Shown: positions 8,005 through 16,773 of the stretch, one piece after another
How the letters are laid out: every line of letters starts with the position of its first letter
How positions within the stretch are numbered: the stretch's first letter is position 1
Origin: CAYFKJ01 sp964343605
Lineage (GTDB): Bacteria; Pseudomonadota; Alphaproteobacteria; UBA2966
Reading direction: 5' to 3'
NCBI GenBank assembly: GCA_964343605.1
Contig: CAYFKJ010000005.1
Coordinates: forward strand, 248,001-312,000
DNA length: 64,000 nt
The notes under the pieces: model-generated
Told to the model about the DNA's origin: nothing
Database searches by the model: none
Seen by the model: the letters and a program-made list of their open reading frames with translations, nothing else
Made by a program: the position numbers and the translations under genes

Positions 8005-10758
8005 TTACTGGGTTGCCTGGAAAATACCGGAGGCTTGGTAATTCGTTCCGGTAACGCCGAAATGACCTCCGGTTTCAGTGGCCGCATTGGACCCGGTGAA
8101 GAACGTGCCGGCAAGGCTGCCGGAACGTCCCGACTGGCCGCTCGACCCCGTTAGGGAGGCCGAGTATTTGTTCAGGCTGTCCGTGCCGTTGGCGATCGTG
8201 ATGCCGGTGGCGGAGAAAGTGCCGCCATCGAAATCGGTAATGCTGATCGTCGAACTACCCGGGCTGTCGAAATCGACGCTGGCGCTGAAATTACCTGCGG
8301 CGACATAATTGTACGAACCGCTGCGAACCGAGCCCACGGCATGTCCGGAGAATGAAGCCGTCCCGGTGAGGGCCGAAACGGCGCTATACGAGGAGACCAC
8401 ACCGGCAACCCAGGAGGCCAGGTGCACGCGGTCGCGATTGGTACTGTCGGCGCGCTTGATGTCGGCCACCCACCAGCCCCATTCGGAATAGCTGCAACTG
8501 CACAGCGTCACGCCGGACGGCAGGAAGTCGGTGGCCGTCGCAACCTCGCTGTTAACCAAGAGGGCGCGGAGTTGGGTTACGGCGGTACTGTTGACGTTCG
8601 AGGCAACTTCTGAACTGTAGGCATCCCGGATGGCGAATGTATTGTCGTCGATGAAGGTGCCTCGGGACGTGCTGAAAGTTCCCGACGTTGCGACACTGCC
8701 CAGATGGAAATCGTAAACGTCGCTGCCATCGGTGGTGACATCGATTTCACCCGATACCCGATTGAGATCGGCATTGGTCGTAATGTCGAAGTTGGCCGGC
8801 TCGCCACTGGTGTTGCCGAAATTGCTATAAGTGAAGCTGCCGCCACTGGTTCTGGATTCCTGAATGCCACCAGTGAAACCGTGCATGCTGCGGCTGGTGC
8901 GGGTTGTGCCGACCCCGGACGGCGCCGTTCCCGCCGTTGCAACGTGGTCGAAGCCATAGTAGCTGCCGTCCAAATTATTGTGATCGGCTTGGAATGCGAG
9001 TTGCGCCTTGACTGAACCGTCGGAGTTCACGTCCGTCTGATCCAGCACGAAATTCTCGATGGTTACGCTTGAGGGCGAACCGAACAGCGTCGTCCCGTCA
9101 TCGCCCGCCACGCTTGTGAAGCCGAACGAGGATCGCTGGGTATGCCCAGACGAACTCGTCCGCGCCGAACCCCGGCCCGCGCCGCCCAGCGCTAGTTTGC
9201 CATCACCCTTGGTGTAAAAAACGCCGGTCATGCCGGCAAGCACGGATGTCTGGCTTGAGCCTTGGCCGTTGATGCCCAGACTGACCTGCAAGACCGTCGA
9301 GCTGCTGTTGCTCACGGACGTGTTCCGTTGGCCGACCAACAATTGCGATTCCGTCGCCGTCAGCGCTCCACCCGAAGTCGAAGTGATGAAGGGTAAACTT
9401 GAACCGGTGTTGTTGAGAAAATCATCGCGAAGATCGAAAGCGAACACCTCAAATCCGTGGGAATCGTTGCTCGCCGTCGCTTCGTCGATCGGATTGCCGC
9501 CGAAAACAAAATGTCGGGTGTTATCGCTTCCTGTCAACTCGTAAAACAGAAAGTTCCCGCTGCTCGACAGCACGCCGGTACCGCTGGCGCTGCCGAAGGG
9601 CGATGAGCCGGATGATGAACCGACCGAGAACGTGCCCGATTCCACCGGCAACGAATAGGTGGTGCCGAACACCGTGGCGGTCGCTAATCCCCCGGAAATC
9701 AATCCGTTTGAAAACGTGCCGTTGTTGCCGGTATCGGTGTCCACCAAACCTGTCAGGGTGTTCAAGGTACTCAGGGTATAGGGCGAATAGCGCTTGTACC
9801 GTCCCACCATGGTGCCGCCGGAGGTGGTAGATTCGGAGGCCGTTGCTTGGCTGGCGGAGGTGGTGTCCGCGGTGTTTTCGACCTCGGTTGTATCTACGGC
9901 GACGGCGGCCGTCTGCGATGCCAAACCACCGAGCGGTGACTGCGACTCGGGCGCAACGGCGTCCGGTGATTGATCCGAGCCAAGATCGGAAATGCCGCTG
10001 TCGGCTACGTCACTGTCCTGGGGCGTATCGCCGCCGCTTTCCGAGCCGCCCCCTTCGGAGCCGCCGCCGGCGCTCTCTGTCCCGTCGCCGCTGTCGTCGT
10101 CGCCGCCGCCTTCTTCAAGCGCGCCCAGTGCCGCATCGAGCGTTTCCGCGGAGGCGGGCGCCGGGTCCGAAGGAGGGCCGCCTTCCGCATTGGTTTCAAT
10201 GGCAAACCCCGACCGGGTCGCTGTTTTGGTTACGCCGCCGGCTGAAACCGTCAAGGATTTGCCGAACAGAAACACCGCTTGCGTTGCGCCGTCGGGTTTT
10301 ACGTTGACCAGCGTGATGCCGCCGCGAATGCCGATCGTGGCAGTCGGGGTTTTCAAAACGACCGGCGATTTCTTACTGATCTTGCCGCCGACGAAACGGA
10401 AGACGCCCTTCACCGCATTGAGGGCGATTTTTCCGGTCTTGGCTTTTGGATCATAGACGAATTCATCCAGCACGACTTCGGCGTCGGGGCCGACCGTCAA
10501 AGCAGATTCGTCGCGAAAAAGCATCTGGGCTTGGCCTTTGGGCCCGGTCGCCACTTTTTCGTTGCTGAACATATTGATGCCGACGTGCAAGACGCGTCGC
10601 TCACCGGACGGCGGCGTACCGGTGGCCGCCGGGTTGATGGCAGCGGCAACGCCGATCTCGACATTCTGGGCCGCGGCATCGCCCGCGAATATCAAATTGT
10701 GACAGATGGGAGCCAACGCCAGGAAGGCGGCGGCGTAAACGGTCCTGTTAACAAACAT
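8005..10758 (-). CDS. Exported FecR-domain protein with TbpB-like C-terminal barrel (probable Slam/T11SS cargo)
   Basis: 917 residues. A signal peptide (1 to about 30, ending DAAA|Q) without a lipobox. Residues about 50-195 form a FecR domain (ERRVLHVGINMFSNEKVAT ... TPTATIGIRGG). A Gly/Ser/Asp-rich linker follows (about 200-330), then a long Ser/Thr/Gly-rich beta-strand region. The last 120 residues resemble the barrel of transferrin-binding-protein-B-like cargo, with F-x-G-x-A-x-E-x-G-G near the end (GTFFTGSNAATETGGHFGV, then YQASGIFQ). Such barrels are substrates of Slam (DUF560) outer-membrane translocators, and a Slam-like gene lies directly upstream on the same strand. The ligand is unknown. 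Confidence 0.7.
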   Translation of the reverse strand: MFVNRTVYAAAFLALAPICHNLIFAGDAAAQNVEIGVAAAINPAATGTPPSGERRVLHVGINMFSNEKVATGPKGQAQMLFRDESALTVGPDAEVVLDEFVYDPKAKTGKIALNAVKGVFRFVGGKISKKSPVVLKTPTATIGIRGGITLVNVKPDGATQAVFLFGKSLTVSAGGVTKTATRSGFAIETNAEGGPPSDPAPASAETLDAALGALEEGGGDDDSGDGTESAGGGSEGGGSESGGDTPQDSDVADSGISDLGSDQSPDAVAPESQSPLGGLASQTAAVAVDTTEVENTADTTSASQATASESTTSGGTMVGRYKRYSPYTLSTLNTLTGLVDTDTGNNGTFSNGLISGGLATATVFGTTYSLPVESGTFSVGSSSGSSPFGSASGTGVLSSSGNFLFYELTGSDNTRHFVFGGNPIDEATASNDSHGFEVFAFDLRDDFLNNTGSSLPFITSTSGGALTATESQLLVGQRNTSVSNSSSTVLQVSLGINGQGSSQTSVLAGMTGVFYTKGDGKLALGGAGRGSARTSSSGHTQRSSFGFTSVAGDDGTTLFGSPSSVTIENFVLDQTDVNSDGSVKAQLAFQADHNNLDGSYYGFDHVATAGTAPSGVGTTRTSRSMHGFTGGIQESRTSGGSFTYSNFGNTSGEPANFDITTNADLNRVSGEIDVTTDGSDVYDFHLGSVATSGTFSTSRGTFIDDNTFAIRDAYSSEVASNVNSTAVTQLRALLVNSEVATATDFLPSGVTLCSCSYSEWGWWVADIKRADSTNRDRVHLASWVAGVVSSYSAVSALTGTASFSGHAVGSVRSGSYNYVAAGNFSASVDFDSPGSSTISITDFDGGTFSATGITIANGTDSLNKYSASLTGSSGQSGRSGSLAGTFFTGSNAATETGGHFGVTGTNYQASGIFQATQ

Positions 10759-10833
10759 TGTGTCCCCTCGAACTCAACCCAATCCATCCCCGTTTCGAAA
10801 TCCCCAAAACCCATTTCGAAGGAGTATCTAAAA

Positions 10834-12236
10834 TCAAAATTTCGTGGAAATTCCAACCGAAGCGATTTCGTTTCTGAACTTGTAGTTTAGCAGCGACGAG
10901 GCGGCCCAAACCTTTTGCAGGTTCAGGATCATCGTCCAATCGTTGTAGAGCGGCATGCTTGTCAGCATGTCGAGCGTCCATTTCTTGTCGTGCCGCCGAT
11001 TGTTGGGATCCACCGCCGTATCATATCCTTTGTATTGGGTATGACTGCGCGACAAGGTCATTGACGTCGTCCAGGGCCCGTTGTCCTGCGGCAGTACGGG
11101 GCCCAGATAGTTTTTCGAGTAGCCGAGCGAGGCGGCGTATTCAAAGCTTCCCTGATACTTGTCTGCGGCTGTGGTCGTTTTGGCGCTGAGGCTGCCGCTG
11201 ATCAGATCTTCGTTGCTGATGGCATACCGGCCGCCGACTTTCAGCAGACTTTCTCCACCGTCCTGGCGGCTGTTCGTGGTACGGGTGTTGGAGTCCCTGA
11301 AGCGGCGTTCCTTGTGCTGCACCTTCACATCAGTCAACAAACGCTCGCCAAACGCCCTGGAGCCTTCGAGCCCAAGACCGTAAGCGGTCATGTAGCGGGC
11401 GTCGTCCAAGGCCGGGCGTCGTCCAAGGCAATGTAATTGAGCACGGCGTAAGGCCGATAATTCAGCGTGCCCGTGTAGGAACTGTCGAAAACAGTTCTGG
11501 GGCCGGCGTTGGCTTCGATAAATACCAGATCAAGGCTCGACTGCGTTCTTTGCTGAGAGGCATAGAATATGCCGTTGGTTTCGAATGTGGTGCCGTCCTG
11601 AGACTGGAAATCGTAGACATGCTTGACGGAGCCGCTGGCAAAAATGTTCTGATCTTTTTTGGCCGTGAACTCATTCGCTAAGGTTGCCGGTACGCCGGAT
11701 ACCAGAACACCGGACGAGATCGGTCCGGCATTGGCGTTGCCCTGCCAACGAAAGCCCGCATAGGCGGTGCCGCTCCAACTATGGACCGAAAGGCGATCGT
11801 CGATCTCAGCCAGAAATTTTTCGACCCGGCTCTTGACATCGGACGGCGTGTCCGAGCCTTCGACGGCGCGGGTAAGGTAGGTTCGCGCCAATTGATAGGA
11901 ACCCATCCTGAAGTAGAGCACGCCGAGTTCCAACCGAACGCGGGGCAAATTCGGATTGACCAGCAGCATCCGCTCAAGGGCGCTGACGGCGGCCTCGAAA
12001 TTGCCCAATCGGATGGCGATCTTGGCGAATGCGAAGGACTTTTCCAGATTTCCCGGGTCGGCGAACAGCGCCTGGAACGCCATGTCATAGGCTTCTTCCA
12101 GTGCTGCGTTGTCGCCATCGGAGGTTTGTGCGTGAGAGGGTGCCGACGACAGCAATGCCGCGCCGAACAAAAGCGCTTGCCAAATCGGCCGGCGTAGCAA
12201 CAGGGTGCGCACAGCGACGAACAATCCCGGCATCAC
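10834..12236 (-). pseudogene. Slam-like (DUF560, type XI secretion) outer-membrane protein, frameshifted
   Basis: The first part (12236 down to about 11430) encodes a signal peptide ending SHAQ, TPR-like helices (NLEKSFAFAKIAIRLGNFEAAVSALERML) and the first strands of a beta barrel. It then runs out of frame and stops at 11388. The second part (11409 to 10834) continues the barrel and ends with the terminal aromatic ...VGISTKF expected of an outer-membrane protein. The break coincides with a perfect 17-bp tandem duplication (11396-11429). Removing one copy joins the frames exactly (...YIALDDARYMTAYG...) into a 461-residue protein, the normal size of a Slam translocator. Real mutation, phase-variable slippage and assembly error are all possible. 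Confidence 0.75.
11396..11429. repeat. 17-bp perfect tandem duplication inside the Slam-like gene
   Basis: CGGGCGTCGTCCAAGGC occurs twice head to tail, at 11396-11412 and 11413-11429. Seventeen is not a multiple of three, so one copy shifts the reading frame of the gene that crosses it. Confidence 0.95.
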
Positions 12237-12470
12237 ACAACCAATATCGAATCGGAAACGTTCACCATGTATTTGGCGCCCCTCAGCTGAATTCCGATTG
12301 TTTAAATCTTCTGTTTATCCTGTTTAAACCATAACGCACTGGTCACCAATTAAAAAGCAACATCCGGATGAACTTCCAAGGCTCCTATTTGTTGAAATTT
12401 ATTCCTATATTGCAACAGTTTATTCAAATTACATCGCCATGCGTGAGGTGCCCTATAAGCAAAATACGCA
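12237..12470. promoter_or_regulatory. AT-rich upstream region of the Slam-FecR operon
   Basis: A 234-base gap without a gene. It is markedly more AT-rich than its surroundings and contains TGTTTA three times (12299, 12312, 12321), the last two within a GTTTAAA-like context. It should hold the leftward promoter of the Slam-like gene and the end of the DUF962 transcript. I could not pick a single convincing -35/-10 pair. Confidence 0.3.
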
Positions 12471-12830
12471 CTACTGCTTAGCGGCCGAACGGGTGCTCGC
12501 GCCGACGCCCGCTAGTTCAAGTTGACGATCAATCCTCCCGCACACAAATAGGAAGTACATCCTAAAGTCGCTGAAGAGCGACCAAAACGGATACTTGAAC
12601 GTGGCGGGTCTGTTCTTCTCGATCATGAAATGGCCAACCCAGGCAAATCCGTATCTTCCGATCAAAGCTCCCAACAGGGTCCAGGGGTTGCCGGTGACGA
12701 TCAACAGGACGAGGCAGGCAAGGCCAAACGTCGTCCCGATGTAGTGCAGTGCCCGGCAGTTCGGATTGCTGTGTTCGCGCAGATAATACGGCCAAAATTC
12801 GGCGTAGGTTGCAATGCGTTCATCCGCCAT
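12471..12830 (-). CDS. DUF962/Mpo1-like membrane protein
   Basis: 119 residues. The family pattern is clear: FWPYYLREHSNPNCRALHYIGT at the N-terminus, two hydrophobic helices, then HFMIEKNRPATFKYPFWSLFSDFRMY. The conserved histidines (H..N, HY, GHF) match the iron site of yeast Mpo1, a dioxygenase that alpha-oxidises 2-hydroxy fatty acids. The ATG at 12830 is chosen because AAGGGGGA lies just upstream; a longer form from 12905 is in frame but lacks such a site. Because it sits next to an acyl-CoA degradation island, a role in fatty-acid alpha-oxidation is plausible but not shown. Confidence 0.8.
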   Translation of the reverse strand: MADERIATYAEFWPYYLREHSNPNCRALHYIGTTFGLACLVLLIVTGNPWTLLGALIGRYGFAWVGHFMIEKNRPATFKYPFWSLFSDFRMYFLFVCGRIDRQLELAGVGASTRSAAKQ

Positions 12831-12942
12831 CTGATCGATCCCCCTTGTGACGATTTCGGCTGAGAACCGCCTCCGCCGCTCGCCCGACGATGCGGGCATT
12901 GCCAAGGACTATTTTACGCCGAGGGTCGATTTCGTCGAGGGG

Positions 12943-12972
12943 TTGACGTTTACGTAAACGTCAAGCTAAAAT
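12943..12972 (+). promoter_or_regulatory. MerR (LiuR-type) operator-promoter of the rightward beta-oxidation operon
   Basis: A perfect 22-bp palindrome occupies 12943-12964; its left half is TTGACGTTTAC and the right half its exact reverse complement. The first six bases form a -35 box (TTGACG), and TAAAAT at 12967-12972 forms a -10 box after an 18-bp spacer, so the palindrome sits over the -35 box and spacer as MerR-family activators require. The same element and geometry recur at 35526-35555. It precedes the MerR gene at 13019. Confidence 0.8.
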
Positions 12973-13018
12973 TCATCCAATCGCTCGAACGCGGTTCAGC
13001 CGCGGTCGTCCACAAAAC

Positions 13019-13432
13019 ATGAAAGCACGGAACCCGGTGACCAATACATTCGGCATCAGTGAACTCGCGGAGGAGTTCAACGTCACGGCGCGCGCCATCC
13101 GATTCTATGAGGAAAAGGGCCTGATTTCGCCGTCGCGCAATGGCCAGGACCGGATTTACAGCCGCCGCGACCGTGGCCGGCTCAAGCTCATTCTGCGGGG
13201 CAAACGCCTCGGCTTCAGCCTCTCCGACATTCGCGAGATGATCGAGCTCTACGATCACGGCGACGGCCAGGCCGAACAGCTTCGCGTCACCTTCAACAAG
13301 TGTCGTGAGCGCATGGCGGCTCTTGAGCAACAGCGAAACGACATCGACGAAGTATTTGACGAATTGGCGACGGCGGCAAATGAGATCGCCAAAATTCTTG
13401 AGGAAAAGGGCGTCAAGACCGACGAGCTGTGA
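13019..13432 (+). CDS. MerR-family regulator of acyl-CoA catabolism (LiuR-like)
   Basis: 137 residues. The N-terminal winged helix (FGISELAEEFNVTARAIRFYEEKGLISPSR...RIYSRRD) is typical of MerR, followed by an RLGFSLSDIREMIELYD helix and a long dimerisation coiled coil (about 90-130). No metal-binding cysteine motif is present, which fits the LiuR/acyl-CoA-responsive subgroup rather than metal sensors. It is the first gene of the operon and has a palindromic operator-promoter upstream. A GTG at 13037 is an alternative start. Likely targets are its own operon and the leftward operon starting at 35458, both preceded by the same palindrome. Confidence 0.85.
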   Translation: MKARNPVTNTFGISELAEEFNVTARAIRFYEEKGLISPSRNGQDRIYSRRDRGRLKLILRGKRLGFSLSDIREMIELYDHGDGQAEQLRVTFNKCRERMAALEQQRNDIDEVFDELATAANEIAKILEEKGVKTDEL

Positions 13433-13512
13433 GGTCGTCGTTACGCCAAGCGTATCAACCAAGGTCTGCATCGGTCAGCGCACCGGTGTTTGACCCAACC
13501 AGTGCGGATCGA

Positions 13513-15549
13513 ATGCCGGAAACAAACACCACCGATTATCCCCATATGTTGGCCCCTCTGGACTTGGGCTTCACGACCCTGAAGAACCGCGTGCTGATGG
13601 GGTCGATGCACACAGGTCTCGAAGAAGCGCCCAACGGCTTCAAGCGCATGGGCGAATTTTACGCCGCCCGCGCCCGCGGCGGCGCCGGACTGATCGTCAC
13701 GGGCGGTATCGCTCCCGATGAAGCCGGCGGCGCCACACCCCACATGAGCAAGATGATCAGCGACCAGGATGTCGAGGACCACAAGATCATCACCGAAGCC
13801 GTCCACGAAGCCGACGGCAAGATCCTCATGCAGATCCTGCATTCCGGCCGCTACGCTTTCCATCCAGGGGCGGTGTCCGCGTCGGCCGTCAAGGCGCCGA
13901 TCAGCCCCGTGACGCCAATTGAACTGGATGAGGAGGGCATCGAGAAGACCATTCAGAGCTTCGTCACGAGCTCCGTGCTCGCCCAAAAAGCGGGCTATGA
14001 CGGCGTCGAGATCATGGGTTCCGAGGGTTACCTCATCAACCAGTTCATCGTGACGCACACCAACAAGCGTACCGATGACTGGGGCGGGGCTTACGAGAAC
14101 CGCATCCGCTTTCCGCTCGAGATCGTGCGGCGCACGCGAGAGGCCGTCGGCACCGACTTCATCATCATGTTCCGCCTTTCCATGATCGACTTGGTCAAGG
14201 ACGGCAGCACGTGGGAGGAGGTCGTGCAATTGGCCAAGGCGCTGGAGGAAGCCGGCGTCACGATCATCAACACGGGCGTCGGCTGGCATGAAGCGCGCGT
14301 CCCGACCATCGCCCATATGGTGCCTCGCGCCGGTTGGACCTGGGTCACCGGACGCCTGATGGGTGAAGTCAACATTCCCGTCATCACGTCGAACCGCATC
14401 AACACCCCCGAAACGGCGGAAGAGGTTTTGGCCCGGGGTGATGCCGACATGGTGTCGCTGGCGCGGCCGTTTTTGGCGGACGCCGAGTTCGTCAACAAGG
14501 CCGCCGAAGGAAGGGCTGACGAAATCAACGCCTGCATCGGCTGCAACCAGGCGTGTCTCGATTTTATTTTCCAGGGACGCATCTGTTCCTGCCTGGTCAA
14601 TCCCCTGGCCTGCAACGAAACCGAGATCGTGATTGAAAGAGCGGCCAATTCGAAAAAGCTCGCTGTTGTAGGTGGTGGCCCAGCCGGTCTCAGCTACGCC
14701 GTGACGGCGGCGGAACGCGGTCATGAGGTGACGGTTTACGAGGCGGCGGAGCGTATCGGCGGCCAGTTCAACATGGCCCGCATCATCCCCGGAAAGTCCG
14801 ATTACGAGGAAACCATCCGCTACTTCGAAGCCCGCCTGTCTGGCCTCGGGATCGAGGTCAAGCTCGGCACCCGCGCCACCGTCGATGATTTGGCTGCGGC
14901 GGGTTACGACGAGGTTATTCTTGCCACCGGCGTAACGCCGAGGGCCGTGGATTTGGAGGGGATCGACCACCCGAAGGTGCTATCCTACATCGACGTTTTG
15001 GAAGGCGGCGCCGAGGTCGGTAAAAGCGTTGCCGTCATCGGCGCCGGCGGTATCGGCTTCGATGTTTCAGAATTCCTGGTCGCCAACGGCCATGGCGACG
15101 ACGCCGAAGCCTTCTTCGCCGAATGGGGCGTCGATACCAAAGCCGAAACGCGTGGCGGCTTGCTGCCGGACGGACCGGCGCCGGCCAAGCCGGCCCGCGA
15201 CGTTTATCTTCTGCAGCGCAAGGCCGGGAAGGCCGGTGCGGGCCTGGGCAAGACCACCGGCTGGGTTCACCGCGCGGCTTTGAAGATGTCCGGCGTCAAG
15301 GCGGTCTCCGGCGTCACCTATCGGAAGATTGACGATCAGGGTCTGCATATTTTGGTCGGGGACGAAGCCCAGGTCTTGGCGGTCGACAACATCGTCGTCT
15401 GCGCTGGCCAGGAACCCCAACGTGAACTTCAGGCCGGCCTGGAAGACGCCGGCGTGACGGTGCATTTGATCGGCGGAGCGGATGTCGCCGCCGAACTGGA
15501 TGCCCGGCGCGCCATCGAGCAGGGTACCCGGTTGGCGGCGGCGGTCTGA
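13513..15549 (+). CDS. fadH: 2,4-dienoyl-CoA reductase (NADPH), FadH type
   Basis: 678 residues, matching the 672 of E. coli FadH. Residues 1 to about 330 are an old-yellow-enzyme-type FMN barrel (LDLGFTTLKNRVLMGSMHTGLEE, with the active-site LHSGRYAFHPG). A 4Fe-4S site follows (CIGCNQAC, C341/C344/C348, and C358). The C-terminal half is an FAD/NADPH-binding reductase (VVGGGPAGLSYAVTAAERG; VIGAGGIGFDVSEFL). It reduces 2,4-dienoyl-CoA formed from unsaturated fatty acids so that beta-oxidation can continue. A longer form from 13429 is open, but residues before the chosen ATG are not conserved-looking. With the dienoyl-CoA isomerase at 39298 it provides the reductase-dependent route for odd-position double bonds. 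Confidence 0.92.
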   Translation: MPETNTTDYPHMLAPLDLGFTTLKNRVLMGSMHTGLEEAPNGFKRMGEFYAARARGGAGLIVTGGIAPDEAGGATPHMSKMISDQDVEDHKIITEAVHEADGKILMQILHSGRYAFHPGAVSASAVKAPISPVTPIELDEEGIEKTIQSFVTSSVLAQKAGYDGVEIMGSEGYLINQFIVTHTNKRTDDWGGAYENRIRFPLEIVRRTREAVGTDFIIMFRLSMIDLVKDGSTWEEVVQLAKALEEAGVTIINTGVGWHEARVPTIAHMVPRAGWTWVTGRLMGEVNIPVITSNRINTPETAEEVLARGDADMVSLARPFLADAEFVNKAAEGRADEINACIGCNQACLDFIFQGRICSCLVNPLACNETEIVIERAANSKKLAVVGGGPAGLSYAVTAAERGHEVTVYEAAERIGGQFNMARIIPGKSDYEETIRYFEARLSGLGIEVKLGTRATVDDLAAAGYDEVILATGVTPRAVDLEGIDHPKVLSYIDVLEGGAEVGKSVAVIGAGGIGFDVSEFLVANGHGDDAEAFFAEWGVDTKAETRGGLLPDGPAPAKPARDVYLLQRKAGKAGAGLGKTTGWVHRAALKMSGVKAVSGVTYRKIDDQGLHILVGDEAQVLAVDNIVVCAGQEPQRELQAGLEDAGVTVHLIGGADVAAELDARRAIEQGTRLAAAV

Positions 15550-15622
15550 CCGCGGCTTCCGGCATCGAAACACAATAAGGCGGCCGTCGATGGGGCGCCC
15601 GCCACACCAGAGGACGAACCAA

Positions 15623-16759
15623 ATGAAGAACGTCGTTATCGCGGGCTACACCCGCTCTCCATTCACTTTTGCCCGCAAAGGCGAGCTCGCCAAAGTCCGG
15701 CCCGACGAAACGGCGGCCCAGGTCGTCAAGGGTCTGGTCGAACGCTCCGGCGTCAACGCCGATGATCTGGAAGACCTGATTATGGGCTGCGCCTTTCCGG
15801 AAGGGGAGCAGGGCTTCAACGCCGGCCGCATGGTTGGCTTCCTGGCAGGCCTGCCGCAGTCGACCGCCGGCATGACGCTGAACCGCTTCTGCGGCTCCTC
15901 GATGCAGTCGATCCATATCGCCGCCGGCGCCATCCAGATGAACGCAGGCGACGCCTTCATTGCCGCCGGGATGGAAAGCATGACGCGGGTACCGATGGCG
16001 GGCTTCAACCCGATGCCGCACCCGGGACTTTATGAATCCCAGCCGGAATCCTACATCTCCATGGGCGAGACCGCGGAGAACCTGGCCAAGAAATACGACA
16101 TCAGCCGTGACGAACAGGAGGCCTTCGCGGTCGAGAGCCACAAGAAGGCCGCCGCGGCACAAGCCGACGGACGCCTGTCAGACGAAATCGTCGCCATCAC
16201 CGACGGCAACATCCGGGTCGAACAGGACGGCTGTATCCGTCCCGGCACCACGGCCGAGGACCTCGCCGGCCTCGACCCGGCCTTCGACAAGGACGGCTCC
16301 GTGACGGCAGGTACGTCATCGCCCCTGACTGACGGCAGTTCGGCGACGCTGATCTGCACCGAGGAATATGCCGACAGCAACAACCTCACCAAGCTGGCCC
16401 GCATCAAGTCCATCGCCGTTTCGGGTTGCGCGCCGGAGATCATGGGCATCGGTCCCGTCGGCGCCACCAACAAGGCGCTGGAGCGCGCCGGCCTCGCCAT
16501 CGGCGACATCGACATCATCGAGCTCAACGAGGCGTTCTCCTCGCAGGCGCTGGCCGTGATGCGCGAGATCGAGATGGACATGGCCAAGGTCAACCTGGAC
16601 GGCGGCGCCATCGCACTGGGCCACCCCCTCGGCGCCACGGGCGCGCGCATCACCGGCAAGGCCGCGGCGCTTCTCAAGCGCGAGGGCAAGGAACTGGCGC
16701 TGGCCACCCAATGCATCGGCGGCGGCCAGGGCATCGCCACCGTCCTCGAAGCCTGCTGA
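15623..16759 (+). CDS. Acetyl-CoA acyltransferase (thiolase)
   Basis: 378 residues of thiolase fold. The nucleophilic cysteine is C90 (LNRFCGSSMQSIH), the histidine site is GHPLGATGARITG, and the second cysteine is C364 (TQCIGGGQG). It cleaves 3-oxoacyl-CoA to acetyl-CoA and a shortened acyl-CoA, the last step of beta-oxidation. The next gene, a FadN-like bifunctional dehydrogenase/hydratase, begins 14 bases downstream with GGAGG between, so the two probably work as a FadA/FadN-type pair. Confidence 0.92.
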   Translation: MKNVVIAGYTRSPFTFARKGELAKVRPDETAAQVVKGLVERSGVNADDLEDLIMGCAFPEGEQGFNAGRMVGFLAGLPQSTAGMTLNRFCGSSMQSIHIAAGAIQMNAGDAFIAAGMESMTRVPMAGFNPMPHPGLYESQPESYISMGETAENLAKKYDISRDEQEAFAVESHKKAAAAQADGRLSDEIVAITDGNIRVEQDGCIRPGTTAEDLAGLDPAFDKDGSVTAGTSSPLTDGSSATLICTEEYADSNNLTKLARIKSIAVSGCAPEIMGIGPVGATNKALERAGLAIGDIDIIELNEAFSSQALAVMREIEMDMAKVNLDGGAIALGHPLGATGARITGKAAALLKREGKELALATQCIGGGQGIATVLEAC

Positions 16760-16773
16760 CGGAGGCCCGCAAG

